From Mesostigma viride (Eukaryota; Streptophyta; Mesostigmatophyceae; Mesostigmatales; Mesostigmataceae): a stretch of 64,000 nt of DNA. The stretch's first letter is position 1; every line of letters begins with the position of its first letter. The stretch is taken from contig RPFO01000165.1 of the NCBI GenBank assembly GCA_009746045.1, positions 4,005,367-4,069,366 of the forward strand, in the 5' to 3' direction. The translations under genes were made by a program, and so were the position numbers. Below the pieces are notes generated by a model. The model was not told the DNA's origin, searched no databases, and saw nothing but the letters and a program-made list of their open reading frames with translations. Positions 11,385 to 23,353 of the stretch are shown in pieces.

Positions 11385-11543
11385 AGGGAGGGAGGGAGGG
11401 AGGGAGGGAGGGAGGAGGGAGGGAGGGAGGGAGGGAGGGAGGGAGGGAGGGAGGGAGGGAGGGAGGGAGGGAGGGAGGGAGGGAGGGAGGGAGGGAGGGA
11501 GGGAGGGAGGGAGGGAGGGAGGGAGGGAGGGAGGGAGGGAGGG
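11385..11543 (+). repeat. (GGGA)n array
   Basis: About 39 copies of the tetranucleotide with one shortened unit near 11,413. G-runs of three make it G-quadruplex-prone. Confidence 0.95.
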
Positions 11544-11548
11544 CATGA

Positions 11549-11738
<190 letters not shown>

Positions 11739-11859
11739 GTATGCCTGGGTGGGTGGGCATGTGTTTGGGTGGGTGTGGGTATAATACCTAATACCTAATG
11801 CACCAATTTCGTGCATTGTGTGTGGTTGTATGGGTGGGTGGATGGGTGGGTGGGTGGGT

Positions 11860-12385
11860 GGGCGGGGCGGGCGGGCGGGCGGGCGGGCGGCGGGCGGGCG
11901 GGCGGGCGGCGGGCGGGCGGGCGGCGGGCGGCGGGCGGGCGGGCGGGCGGGCGGGCGGGCGGGCGGGCGGGCGGGCGGGCGGGCGGCGGCGGGCGGCGGG
12001 CGGGCGGGCGGGCGGCGGGCGGGCGGCGGGCGGGCGGGCGGGCGGGCGGGCGGCGGGCGGGCGGCGGCGGCGGGCGGCGGGCGGGCGGGCGGCGGGCGGG
12101 CGGGCGGGCGGGCGGGCGGGGGCGGGCGGCGGGCGGCGGGCGGCGGGCGGGCGGGCGGGCGGCGGGCGGGCGGCGGGCGCGCGGGCGGCGGGCGGCGGGC
12201 GGGCGGCGGGCGGGCGGGCGGGCGGGCGGGCGGGCGGGCGGGCGGGCGGGCGGGCGGCGGCGGCGGGCGGCGGGCGGGCGGGCGGCGGGCGGGCGGGCGG
12301 GCGGGCGGGCGGGCGGGCGGGCGGGCGGGCGGGCGGGCGGGCGGGCGGGCGGGCGGGCGGGCGGGCGGGCGGGCAGGCGGGCGGG
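11860..12385 (+). repeat. (GGCG)n array with GGC-shortened units
   Basis: About 520 bp of ggcg/gggc units with scattered 3-nt units that change the frame. It is preceded by a short ggtg lead-in at 11,829 and grades into the next array at gcaggcgggcgggtggg. Confidence 0.95.
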
Positions 12386-12723
12386 TGGGTGGGTGGGTGG
12401 GTGGGTGGTGGGTGGGTGGGTGGTGGGTGGGTGGGCCGGTGGGTGGGCCGGTGGGTGGGCCGGTGGGTGGGCCGGTGGGTGGGCCGGTGGGTGGGCCGGT
12501 GGGTGGGCCGGTGGGTGGGCCGGTGGGTGGGTGGGTGGGTGGGTGGGTGGTGGGTGGGTGGGTGGGTGGTGGGTGGGTGGGTGGTGGGTGGTGGTGGGTG
12601 GGTGGGTGGGTGGGTGGGTGGGTGGTGGGTGGGTGGGTGGGGGTGGGTGGGTGGGTGGGTGGGTGGGTGGGTGGGTGGGTGGGTGGGTGGGTGGGTGGTG
12701 GTGGGTGGGTGGGTGGGTGGGTG
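12385..12723 (+). repeat. (GGTG)n array with a GGCC-GGTG higher-order block
   Basis: Mostly ggtg units. Between about 12,430 and 12,525 a 12-bp unit (gggccggtgggt) is repeated eight times, a higher-order repeat within the simple array. Confidence 0.95.
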
Positions 12724-12821
12724 GATAAGGTGTGCTGTTTATTATCATTAGCCAAACACCATTCCAGTTAACAAACTAAGTCAATTTTGAGGACCTAGGC
12801 ATGGATCCCCACTTTGGTACC

Positions 12822-13325
12822 ATTAATTAATTAATTAATTAATTAGACTCGTGCTCTCGTTGGGGAGTCGCGGCGCATTAACCCCGATGGATGGATGGAT
12901 GGACGAATTGTCTAGCGCGCTTCCCACATGTTTGCAAACGCGGGCGCTTCCCCACGGGACCACACGCTCCTCAGCTAGATCTGAAGGTGCTCCGGATTGT
13001 GCTGATCATGAAGGATGCCGACAAGATGTCAGCAGCAGAGAGCAGGCCGCTGTGTCGCACAGGGATGATTTCCTGGCCGTCTTCGACGCCCAGGGCAGCC
13101 GACAGCAGTTACACGCCATTCCGCGCCGGGTGATATTTCAGTGATCCTCCGTGGTGTCGCTGCCAAGTATCGCCTGGCTGCCCGCACCCTCCCCACCTTG
13201 CCTCCACGCCGGCAGCTTGCTGTCCACCGTCACGCACCGACAGTGGTCGCCGCCCATCCATCCATCCATCGGGGTTAATGCTCCGTGACTCCCCAACGGG
13301 AGCACGAGTAATTAATTAATTAATT
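12822..13325. mobile_element. Inverted pair of family-B retroposon ends (or a TIR element)
   Basis: The left edge (about 12,825-12,900) and right edge (about 13,254-13,325) are inverted copies of each other: an AATT tract, then actcgtgctc..cgttggggagt, then attaaccccgatggatggatgg. The same end occurs once at 36,760-36,800 next to an AATT tail. The interior of about 350 bp has no recognised gene. This could be a MITE or two oppositely oriented retroposon 3' ends. Confidence 0.5.
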
Positions 13326-13886
13326 CCCCACGGGAGGGGGTTCGTTGTCCTCTATGACCTGGGCCCACTTGGCCTTGTCCATCATCTTGTTCCAAATCAC
13401 GGAGAGGCCTAGGCCCCCCATGTCCTCTACTAGCTGTTCTTTGAAGGTACCATTGAAGACACCTTCAAGCCCGTGGGCCGTGATTCATGTCAAACACCAT
13501 TCTGAAATCCGTTGGATGCATGACTACCGCCGGTTGATAAATAGCTACGTTTAATTTACTAATTGATTAACTAGGTAGGTAGATGGTTTTCTCCTTGACA
13601 AATTAATTAATACATGTAATCTGGTTTTCTCTTTCATATTCTGATCAGACACTCCGCAAAGGTGAAAACCCTTTCATATACAAATAGTGGCAATGGTAAC
13701 GGCACTGTGGCAATGGTAAATTAATTAATATATGTATAAGGATGCTGCCGTTGGGAAGACATTGAGCACAGTAAGCATCGTGCTTTGTATCCCTATCTTA
13801 CGCCGTTACACGAAGAGAATAAGGGGCAGGGGGACGCCTTGTGTGGCAATGGATAACAATGTCACACTTTGATCATCACTGGGACA
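13326..13886. other. Transposon interior, no gene recognised
   Basis: A+T-rich sequence with isolated attaattaat tracts (13,602 and 13,718) and no convincing frame. Confidence 0.3.
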
Positions 13887-13953
13887 AATTAATTAACTAA
13901 TAAATTAATTATCACGTAGACTGAGTCACGTGGGTACCAATAAAGGAACCTTC
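13887..13953 (-). mobile_element. Family-C retroposon 3' end, strongly truncated
   Basis: AATT-rich tail followed by cacgtagactgagtcacgtg (13,913-13,932) and gggtaccaataaaggaacc. TGGGAC occurs at both sides (about 13,881 and 13,954), a possible short target duplication. Confidence 0.5.
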
Positions 13954-16495
13954 ATTCATTGGGACGTATATCAATCATTGGGACATATATCAAGACATAT
14001 ATTGGGTTGTCTCCTTGATATATTGGGCCATATATGTGTGTTACCTTGGTCTTAGCATGTGCAGCCCATGTCAATTAAATTGCTTGATTCCCTTACACAG
14101 CATAATAGAAGGGGAGTGCACAACATTCGGCCATGCAGGCACCAGCTCATGTATTTTGTCTCCAGGGTGCGTAATTCTGAATGACATATCAAAGAGACAA
14201 CCAGCGCAGGCCAGAAATCGGGAGAATCCGGACCATGGTAGCTCGAGCCTGCCGTTATCTTTTCCGCGTTTTCGAGTCGTTCAGGATGATGAAGATGAAT
14301 GGTGATGGAAATGTGTATCCTTGTGCATTGAAATTATGGCTGGCTTACGTGTGGAGCGACTAGATGACCTAGACATATGTTGGTGACATGCACCTCCGTT
14401 TGAAAGTCAAATCCTTACAAACCCGTCAAGTCCTACATGAAGGACAGTCTCATGTTGAGGGGGGGGGGGGAGCGTAAGAGACCACCAAATGCGTGCTGGA
14501 GCTTGAAAAGGGGTTTTACGCGTACACGACCCAAGACTTGAGGTATTTATCCTTCGTCTGATCGACCAGGGCTGTGATTTCCCCGTCATCAAACCTGCAC
14601 ATGCAGTTGCACGGAGGTTTCAGCTAGTATTTCACCACACTAACACATCTTTATCCATCCAAGCCATGTGAAAACTGGCCAAACCACATGCTACCATCCT
14701 CTGCACATATGGTACCTCCTATGTTAAAGGTTTGACGCCATTCTGACAAGAACTGCCCAAGTTACCACCATTCCAAGACGGCCACCCACGAAGACGCTAC
14801 AAGGAGGTTTTAGTAACCATTTAGCCACACTAGCACCTCCTTCATCAAAGACGCAAACTGACCAAAGCACATATAGTTCTTGCATGCTGACAACAACGCA
14901 TGCTCAAGGTTGGGGGTCATTGTGACAAGAACTGCTCAGGTTGATGGGCTTCATATGTGACCACCTGACAAGGCGCTAAGGACCACTAAGTAAGCAGGTA
15001 AGCACAATGACACTTCATATGCCATCCAACATGCACCAAAACCATGCTGAATATCAAGGAGACACCAAAACCATGCTGAATATGTTTAGAAAGTACAATG
15101 GGGTGGCCACGCACCTAATACGCCTTCACCACCCTCGAGCGTGGCCAGCCTTGTATCTATGTGCATAGCAATAACGATGGTAGTACTAACATGCCTAACC
15201 AGCATTTTCTATGTTTCTCCCATGTTAGAGTGTAAGGTTGATGCCAACCAAGCACATCAACACTATAACACTTCCTAAACTGCCCTAACCGGCATGGGCA
15301 ACAAGCAGGACTATGGAGGGCAAGGAACCAAGTAGGATCATGGTATGCATAGCTTGCATGCAGCCAACCATGTCAACCATGGTTGGCTCAGCACATCGTA
15401 GTCTTGTCACATCATCATAACAAGGGAAAGCTCAAATAAACTATTACTGGCAGCTATCTACATGGAGTCACACAAATGCAATATCTCCATATTATCATCA
15501 CCATAACACTTCCATCCCTGCACGATAAAATGCAACGAAACCATTGGCGGCCCTTCAGCGCATGAGCGCTGTGATGCCGCTGCGAAGAGAGGGTGCGTCA
15601 CTCTCACACAACAAGAAGCGTCCATACGCACAACATCCTTGCCAGAACACGTTTCATGAAATGCCTTAAACCTTCCCGAGAAGCTATAGGCTGCGACTGA
15701 AGCGGCCCTGACCACAAAATCAACGAAAACAATCTAAAGCTGCCAGGTATTCGACAACACAACGGCAAGCCACGGCGAGCTAGCTGGCGGAAACTGCCCA
15801 AAAAGAACGCAAAAGACTTCGAACGATGAGCTCATAGAAGAAAGCACTGATAGCAGATAACATTCGCGACAAAACTGTACCTTGCCCTCGGAAATCCCTC
15901 GCCCAGGCGCGCAACAACAGGCGTTCTTCCATGGACAGGTCAGACACGCACTGTGCAGGCCTGAACAATTACTTTCCGAGAATGGCCAAAAATGTGGCAA
16001 AAAGCACCCGCTCGGTTAAGAATTCGATGCTGCCGATATTAATGCCTGCTTCACGGTCAGAACAACCACCAAAACCACGATTTTACTGCCGCTATCATGA
16101 ATTCTATTTCATTCCGCGCGACCAAAAAATTCAGATAACCCCCCATGCCGATGGCATATAAAAACATCAGCCATATTGTAAACCAGCTTATTTCCGCCAC
16201 AAACCAACATCATAAAATCATCATCTTTAACATTCGAGTAAATATTGTGCATTTCGCTTGCCCTATTGTGGTAATTTCGCCTGAACGCAGTCGCCATGGC
16301 CACTTCCGCTAGGGGTGCGCGCACCGTGCACCCACTTTTCAGAGTAGGGACGGCACCTCGGACGGCGAATTTTTCGGCGCCAAGAAATTCGGGCATGTCC
16401 TGTCCCCTTAAAAGGACTCGCTTGCGGTGGCCATCGCTGCACGCAGCACTAAAGGACGCACAATATGTAACAGGCTGGCATCAGTGACGCTGGAG
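13954..16495. other. Transposon interior, no gene recognised
   Basis: About 2.5 kb with only short unsupported frames, a poly-G run at 14,460-14,470 and several near-repeats of the type cacctcc..ccaccattc around 14,690-14,830. It may contain spliced exons of a transposase that I cannot recognise. Confidence 0.3.
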
Positions 16496-16809
16496 TTCGC
16501 TTCGTTAGTGCCAGAATCGCTTCGTTAGTGCCAGAATCGCTTCTTTAGTGTGAATTCGCTTCATTAGTACAATGAATTCGGCTCGTTAGTCTGACATCAT
16601 TCAATGTGCTAATCATGCGAATCGTTAGTACGTTACTTCCACTAATGACTCGGGTCTGACTGAAGTCAACGAAGTCGAAACCCCCCAAATTCGGCAGATT
16701 AGTACGAGTATCCGATCGGACCCGGGATCGCAATCTCGAATCGTTAGTGAAATCGAATTACTAATCTACCGAATTAGTGAAATCACTAAGGAAGTGAGCT
16801 GACCCTGTA

Positions 16810-17476
16810 TGCTGCCACGCTTCAGAACCCTACGGAGCTCATCAACGAAATCAAAACAGCCGTCAAGGCCAGCACAAGGGATGCTATGCACGAACCCATT
16901 CGCTCATGCAGTATTGTGGTACGTGGCGTCCCCTCGAACGTCAACGATGCACGCCTGGGCACCTACCTCCGGGGCGACCCCTTCCTGGGGAAGCTCGGCG
17001 TGGCCCAAAGCGTCGTCATTAAAACGGCACGCCGGCTCGGCGGCCCCACCGCCCCTGTCTTGGTGGAATTCCACCGTAAGGAGGACAAAGTGCAGGTGCA
17101 GAAGGCCCGCCGGAACCTCCACAATACCCAACTGAGCATCGACGATTGCTATACATACCCCGGAGCAGCTTGAGGCCCGGCGGGCTGCCGCCCTGAACCG
17201 GCCGGAGGTCCACGAGGCTCGGGCAGCCAAGCAGGCCAACCCGCAATTACTACGGTGCAGCATCTATGCCCGTCTCTTTAGTGGCGTCTTCATCGTCCGC
17301 ATTAACGGCCAGGACCTTCCTCCAATGACGGCGACCCCCATGGATACCGCCGTGCCAGCGCCCCAGCCCCCTGCTCGGCCCCCGCCGTCACCGCCATCGC
17401 CACCGGCACGTGTGGGGATCCGCCGGGGCAACTTCAACTCAGGTATGGCTGCCAGGCTGGGCCGTCCCCCTAATAA
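16810..17476 (+). pseudogene. LINE ORF1, C-terminal part
   Basis: Resumes the frame broken at 10,045 with YAATLQNPTELINEIKTAVK, then an RRM-like segment (CSIVVRGVPSNVNDARLGTYL ... APVLVEFHRKED) typical of nucleic-acid-binding ORF1 proteins, then a Pro-rich end. A short insertion near 17,150 shifts the frame after DDCYTY. The paralogue at 38,870-39,180 reads through (YYTPEQLEAR). It is interrupted at 17,477 by the foldback element. Confidence 0.75.
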
Positions 17477-18692
17477 AAGTTATATACATCGATTCCTGCG
17501 GAATCGATACTAAGCGCTTAGTGTCGATTCCGTAAGGAATCGATGTTTATAACTAAAACTTTTGCTTGCGCCGGCAAGGCTAAGGCCGATACTAGTCGGG
17601 TCATCGAATTGGCTATTCGATTATCGAAGTTGCCTATTCGACCATCGAACTTTCCTATTTGATTATCGAATTTTTCCTTATTCGATTGTCGAAATTTCCT
17701 AGTCGACAGGGGGTCAGCGGCCAGCGGCCTATCATACTCGGCGCCCAGCGAGCCACCGAACTAGGCCTAGTCGATTATAGCGAGACATCGCGTGGTAATT
17801 AGCCGATTTTGGGGACTTAGCCGATTTTCGGAGCGACGTCGAACAACACAGATGATTAGCCGGTTGAGCACATCATATCAGTCGAAGCGCAGGTACTCCG
17901 CCTAGTCAGCGGAGAGCACTTGCCTTATTCGATTAACATATTAGGCCGAACGATTAGCGTCCGCAACGTTATTCGCATTACTAGGCGAAAAATCCACCCC
18001 CGGAACGATCCTAGCGGGATTCGAACCCGGGATGCCGGCGTGACGGAATCGACACTAAGCGCTTAGTATCGATTCCTTACGGAATCGATGTTTATAACTA
18101 AGACTGTTGCGACACGCCGGCATCCCGGGTTCGAATCCCGCTAGGATCGTTCCGGGGGTGGATTTTTCGCCTAGTAATGCGAATAACGTTGCGGACGCTA
18201 ATCGTTCGGCCTAATGTGCTATGTTAATCGAAAAAGGCAAGTGCTCTCCGCTGAATAGGCGGAGTACTAGCGCTAGCTATTCGACTGATATGATGTGCTC
18301 AACCGGCTAATCATCTGTGTAACTTGTTCGACGTCGCTCCGAAAATCGGCTAAGTCCCCGAAATCGGCTAATTTCCACGCGATGTCTCGCTATAATCGAC
18401 TAGGCCTAGTTCGGTGGCTCGCTGGGCACCGAGTATGATAGGCCGCTGGCCTCTGACCCCCTGTCGACTAGGAAATTTTGACAATCGAATAAGGAAAATT
18501 CGATAATCAAATAGGAAAGTTCGATGGTCGAATAGGCAACTTCGATAATCGAATAGCCAATTCGATGACCCGACTAGTATTGGCCTTAGCCTTGCCGGCG
18601 CAAGCAAAAGTTTTAGTTATATACATCGATTCCTGCGGAAGCGATACTAAGCGCTTAGTGTCGATTCCGTAAGGAATCGATGTTTATAACTA
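17477..18692. mobile_element. 1.2-kb foldback element with TAA target duplication
   Basis: Two inverted arms (17,477-18,042 and 18,113-18,692) around a 70-bp centre that is itself a hairpin. The termini are (A/T)AGTTATA(T/A)ACATCGATTCC. Each end carries a smaller hairpin (catcgattcc..aagcgctt..ggaatcgatg). TAA stands at 17,474-17,476 and 18,693-18,695, and the paralogous LINE copy has the empty site at 38,793-38,802. A 3-bp TAA duplication is typical of PIF/Harbinger elements. No coding capacity. Each arm has a tRNA T-arm/B-box-like GGTTCGAATCC without an A box. Confidence 0.85.
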
Positions 18693-18752
18693 TAAATTCG
18701 TTCGCTTTGCACCTGAGCCGGAGCCCGCGCTGCGAACCCTTCTCTCCTATCA

Positions 18753-19925
18753 ATGACGACGCTCGCGGCCCCGCGGCTCCGCGGCTCTAGCAGTGGGATC
18801 TACCTAACTCGCCTTCCCGCCCCTTTGCCTTCGCAGCCCTCGGGCTGTCGGAGAGAGAGCAATGTGTCGGCAGTGAGCCAGGTTCGCCCCGCCTCGCGCG
18901 GCCCGGCCTTCGAAACCTCCTCAGACTGCACGCATTTCTTATGCGTGCATGCAGACGCAGACTCATTCTACCTGGCCACCCGAGCCAACCGGCGTCGGCG
19001 TCGCCTCGACGCGTTGGCCGGAAGAATCGAAACCGTGATTGAAAGCATAAGTCCTCAACCCGCCCCCCCTATACCCCACCACCTCCACCCCCACCCCCAT
19101 CACCACCCTGCTCCATCTCCGCCCCCACCCCCGCTTGCACCCCCCTTTTCGGTCAACGCGCGCCCTTGGTCATCGCCACCTTCAACGCCCGCACGCTCCA
19201 GCCCGACGCTGACCGCTGTCACTGCCTGCGCAGTGACGACTGTCAGTGCCATCGAGTCTCCAATCTTATTGGTTTAGAACTGCATCGACAATAATATCGC
19301 CATCCTGGGAGTCCAAGAACACAGGAGCACTGCATTGGCCCGCGGACCGACTGCCCTTGCTGCTGACGACATCGACGGCTGGCGGTTCTACTACGGAGGC
19401 GGCGACGGCACCGGGAACGGGGGCGTCGGTCCCCTCTGCTCCCCGCTCGCCGTACGCCACATGGGCGAACCCCAGCTGGTCAACGCTCGGCTCCTTGTGG
19501 CCACTTTTCATTCGGTGGACGGCCACTCGACCTACGCCCTGACGGTTGGCGTCGGTTACGCACCCCACTCCGGCCACCCAGAACAAGATCGCAAGGACTT
19601 CTTTGCTGCGCTGGAGAACCTGGCGAACAGCATCCCTGGTCGCAACTACCTCGCTCTGCTACTGGACGCCAACGCAACACTACCACCGGGTACTGGCGGA
19701 TGTCAGCACGCCCCCAACGGTATGGTCTCCAATGCCAACACTGAATTTATTGCTGATTTGCTTACGACATGCGATTTGGTCACGCATGCCAACACCCGCT
19801 TTCCACATAGTCCAGATGCTTTGGTCACACACACCTCGCCAACTGGCACTGAACGCTGCATCTACTATGTTGTAATGCGCAAGCGTCATCAAGGATCTGT
19901 ACTACTGCTGCTCGCTCGCATGTGA
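18753..19925 (+). pseudogene. LINE ORF2, AP-endonuclease domain
   Basis: Starts at ATG 18,753 (MTTLAAPRLRGS). The endonuclease domain begins near 19,160 with IATFNARTL, has the metal-binding Glu in ILGVQEHR, and LLLDANA in the GDFNA position. Frames change at least twice (near 19,160 and 19,270), so this copy cannot make the intact protein. In LINEs this domain nicks the target strand that primes reverse transcription. The frame runs toward the copia insertion at 20,103. Confidence 0.75.
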
Positions 19926-20102
19926 TCCCCCTGGTGCGCTTCGATCATCGCATCGTCACCTCCCGCATCCGCCTGCGATTCCCCTCGCGCCCTTTCGTAA
20001 GCACGTGGCACCACCTGATTTGCACACACTACAGTTGCTTGAGAAATTTGACGACGCTCTGGAGGACTTCCCTGAAAAACGCGCCCACAAGCGCGCGGCA
20101 TA

Positions 20103-20750
20103 AGTTAGCATTTTGGGCAACCAATATGCTAAGTGGATACAGTTTGGAAAGACCTTTCCAACGCCGTGCTGACCGCCTGAAACAGACAAGGGACGAGAAA
20201 GATATGAGGTCCCGAAGTCCTAGCCGTCCGTGGCCGACTAGGGTACAGTCCTCTGGTATAGTGGACAGGACACGTGGCAGGCCGTGCCTGCACAGGCTTA
20301 GCCTGACTATCACGTGACTGTGGTCCACGTAGACCAGAGGAGCAGCAGCCTGTGACTGGTGGACTACAGGAACTGGCACAGGTCTGCAAGGATACTAGGC
20401 CTTGCAGGCTTGTGACAGGTCCTGTACTTCCTAGGTTGCAGAGTCTAGGCAAATCCAGTTCGTCCTGGCTCTGCACTGATGCCAGTGGACGTTGAGGATT
20501 TGCTTGCCTGCCTGCACGTGCCTCGTCACGCCGATGGGAACGAGGAACAACGCAAAGGATATAGCTTGGTCATGGGGGATGACCAGCTATCTTGGCAAGC
20601 ACGAACCGAGGCTCCCACATTGGACGTGGAACCGCTCACCGTGGTCGTGGCTTGGTGCACGGGTTAAAAGGTTGCTGCCTTGCAACTTTGGCTCATCCCG
20701 TTGTGTGGCGTGAGAGACCAGGAACTCACAGTTCTGGCTGCTCGCTAACT
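20103..20750 (+). repeat. 5' LTR of the copia-type element
   Basis: Begins AGTTAGC and ends GCTAACT, a perfect 7-bp inverted end. Differs from the 3' LTR at only two positions that I could find (about 20,139 and 20,549), implying recent insertion. Confidence 0.9.
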
Positions 20751-20781
20751 CGTACTATTGCATTTCTGTTTGCAAGGTTTC

Positions 20782-21471
20782 ATGTCGGCCGAGGCTCGGG
20801 TTACGACACCTGAGTCATCTCCCAGGCGCGAAGCAGCTCCAGAGTTGCCGGCGCGCGAAGACGCATTCTACCCCTATAATCACCCGTCCAACGCTTCTAC
20901 ATTTGTGCAAGCGGCCCACGTTGCGAGGGGCCTTGCGGAAGGAGGTTGGGTCGCTGTGTTCGGTAACGCAGCAGGGCCGTCGGCAAACGACCCTGTGGTG
21001 ATGAGGATTAGGGCGACGACGTCGCCAGGGGAAACAGGACGGGTCTGCACGGAGCGCCTCGTCGCCATTCGCGACGAAATTGCTTCGTTGATCTACAGTT
21101 TAGAAGTTGCGTACCAGGGCGGGCACGTAACCATCCAGGCGCTGGACTTAGCGCGTGAAACGCTGGGCCAACTGGTGGCCATCTGTTTAGGTGGAACCAG
21201 ATTGTATAATCACTGGGTGGCGACAAGCTCGCTGGGGGAGGGGACCGACGCGTCACATATCATACGGGACGCGCAGACGCGCGAGGCCGATAGCCCGTGG
21301 GATTCGGCCGAGGTGGTGGCTCAAACGTGTGAGCACCTGGTCAACATTCTGATCCAAGAGGCGCGTGGTCACGCCGATCACTGGGTGATCACTACGCGGC
21401 CGCCGGGATTTGGTCGACCTTGGACACTCCGAGGTTGCAGAGCAGGCCAGGGGCGACTGGGCCGACGGTGA
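20782..21471 (+). CDS. Extra ORF between 5' LTR and gag, unknown function
   Basis: 229 codons from ATG 20,782 (MSAEARVTTPESSPRREAAP), open throughout, ending TGA at 21,471. The product starts with a Ser/Pro-rich segment, then a largely helical region (VQAAHVARGLAEGGWVAVFG; EIASLIYSLEVAYQGG; LDLARETLGQLVAICLGG). I see no zinc knuckle, protease or known retroelement domain. It is the only long frame of the element without an internal stop or frameshift. It could be a second capsid-like or accessory protein, or captured host sequence. Confidence 0.5.
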   Translation: MSAEARVTTPESSPRREAAPELPAREDAFYPYNHPSNASTFVQAAHVARGLAEGGWVAVFGNAAGPSANDPVVMRIRATTSPGETGRVCTERLVAIRDEIASLIYSLEVAYQGGHVTIQALDLARETLGQLVAICLGGTRLYNHWVATSSLGEGTDASHIIRDAQTREADSPWDSAEVVAQTCEHLVNILIQEARGHADHWVITTRPPGFGRPWTLRGCRAGQGRLGRR

Positions 21472-21976
21472 CAGTCATCACCGGTCGAGACGTCTCCGAC
21501 GAGGAGTTCCACGATCAGTTCGTGGACCGCCAACGGGAATCATAGCCCGTCGTCACAACAGATTGACGAGGGTGACGGCACAAACGAGGGATACTCAGCT
21601 CGGCGTAGGGCAGAGTTAAACATCCCTTTGAGCCGGAACACGATTTGGGGAGATTGGTCGGGGCTCGCGGAACGACCGGCGAGGTGGTGGTAGTCGGTGG
21701 GTCAGAAATCTTCAGTGGTATCGCCGTGGCAGTGCGCCTAGACTGCCGGTAGAGCAGACAGCAGCCGGGAGGCCGGTGAGCCGTGTGCTAGGTCCTTACA
21801 ACGCGGAGGAGGTCCGCTCAGTTCCACGCGTGGGGACACCGGTGGCACGCACAGCGCAGGAGCGTGAGGAGGAGGCATAGCTGGAGAGCAGCCAGCGGCT
21901 TCTTCCGGCAGCACCAGCGCTTGAGCCTGTTTTCCTTGTCTATCGCCTGTTTTGTTTTGCCATCCCACTGTATATA
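21472..21976. other. Leader between extra ORF and gag
   Basis: About 500 bp without convincing frame. A tatataatg string at 21,970 overlaps the gag ATG at 21,977, so a separate gag transcript start is conceivable. Confidence 0.3.
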
Positions 21977-23320
21977 ATGCCTCGTGGCAAACCGGGAGAC
22001 GGCGACAAGGGCGAGATGGAGGCACCGGCTGGGCAAGCCAGGAGCCTCGGCAAGACAAGGAGCAGCTGGTGGGGGAGGCGATCCCAGCCAGCGAGGGCGA
22101 TGGGGGAAAGAGACCAGGCAGCAAGAGACGGCACGAAGACTCGGTGGAGGAGGCGCGCAAGGCGCGGGCGCTAGGGCATCTGATGCAATAACGGTGGCGA
22201 ATGGGCAACCTGCCGTGGAGAAGCGTAAGAGGGACACCTCCGCTGACGGCAATGGTAAGAGGCCTCACGTGGATGTGCTCTCCCCTGTGCTTGCTGGCCC
22301 AAGTGGCGTTGTTGCTATGACACCCACTGTGGTGGAGCCGGTGAAGGCGCTGCCAGGGTCGAGACCTCACATGAGTGCAGTCACGCTTATGAATGGACAA
22401 AAGCCTCTTAACCCACCACTAGCACAGGAAGCTCTCGACAAGTGGCTAGAGGACATGGAGCTGGTTGTACTCTCCGTGGACCCCACTGTCAACCTAGTGC
22501 AAGTGTTTCACTCGTCCACGTGCAACAGGGACTCGTCAGAGCGTGTCAGGGAAAAGGCTAGGACTGGTGTCAAGGATAAGCTAACCTGGGCACAGTTCCT
22601 GGATGGGTTCTCTGACAAGGTTCTCAACCTCACCAACTACTATAAACATCAGTATGACACCTTTGAGATAGTGGGTCCTGTGGCAGAGGAATGGGCTAGG
22701 CTCAACCGTATCAGGGACAAGGGGGCCAAGTATGGCTTCCTAGTCACAGATAGGGCCTTGGCAGACTATTTCCTGGACCGTATGGGTTTGAGTGTGGATG
22801 GGAGGAACAGTGCCCGCATGTTTCTTAACCAGACTGATGGCTCCTTGCGTGCTCTGGAGCTTGTAATCCTCAGCATAAGGAAGCCAGATCCTGCCTGCAA
22901 GGCTATCCAGTCCCATGGCAGCAATGCCACCTCCGCTGTGCAGGGCCAAGGTGATGTCCCCGGGTACCCAGCCCGTGATGGGGCAAGGCCCAACAAGCGT
23001 AAGCGCTTCAGGCGCCAGAGGCAGGGGGCTCAGGGTGGCAAGGGTGCAGGTTCCCAAGGAGGGGTTGGGAGCCAGCAAGCTGGTGGTCAGCAGGGTAAGG
23101 GTGGCCAAGGGCAAGGCAAGGGCCAAGCTCAAGGCAACCAGGGCAAGCAGGGTGGACAGTCTCAGGGAGGCCAGGGAAGCCTGGCAAGGGTGGGGCTGGG
23201 TCTGGGAAGAAGGGTGGAGCATGCTTTGTGTGTGGCAAGGAAGGTCACTGGCGTCGTGAGTGTCCTGACAGGAAGGCCAAGCCTGCTGGGGCAGGGGGCC
23301 AGTCGGGCAGCAGTGACTAG
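21977..23320 (+). pseudogene. Copia-type gag with CCHC zinc knuckle (frameshifted)
   Basis: The central frame encodes a gag-like helical region (PPLAQEALDKWLEDMELVVL ... VREKARTGVKDKLTWAQFLD) and a Gly/Gln-rich linker. The zinc knuckle CFVCGKEGHWRREC (Cys-x2-Cys-x4-His-x4-Cys) lies at about 23,227-23,268 in a different frame from the capsid part, so a 1-nt indel sits near 23,170. N-terminal coding also changes frame before 22,190. Gag forms the virus-like particle that packages the element's RNA. Confidence 0.75.
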
Positions 23321-23353
23321 CTACATCATCCCCTGTAAATAGTCAATCACCCC

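Noticed and set aside
18113-18160. tRNA gene
   Set aside because: Only a T-arm/B-box-like GGTTCGAATCC is present. No D-arm, anticodon arm or A box at the right distance.
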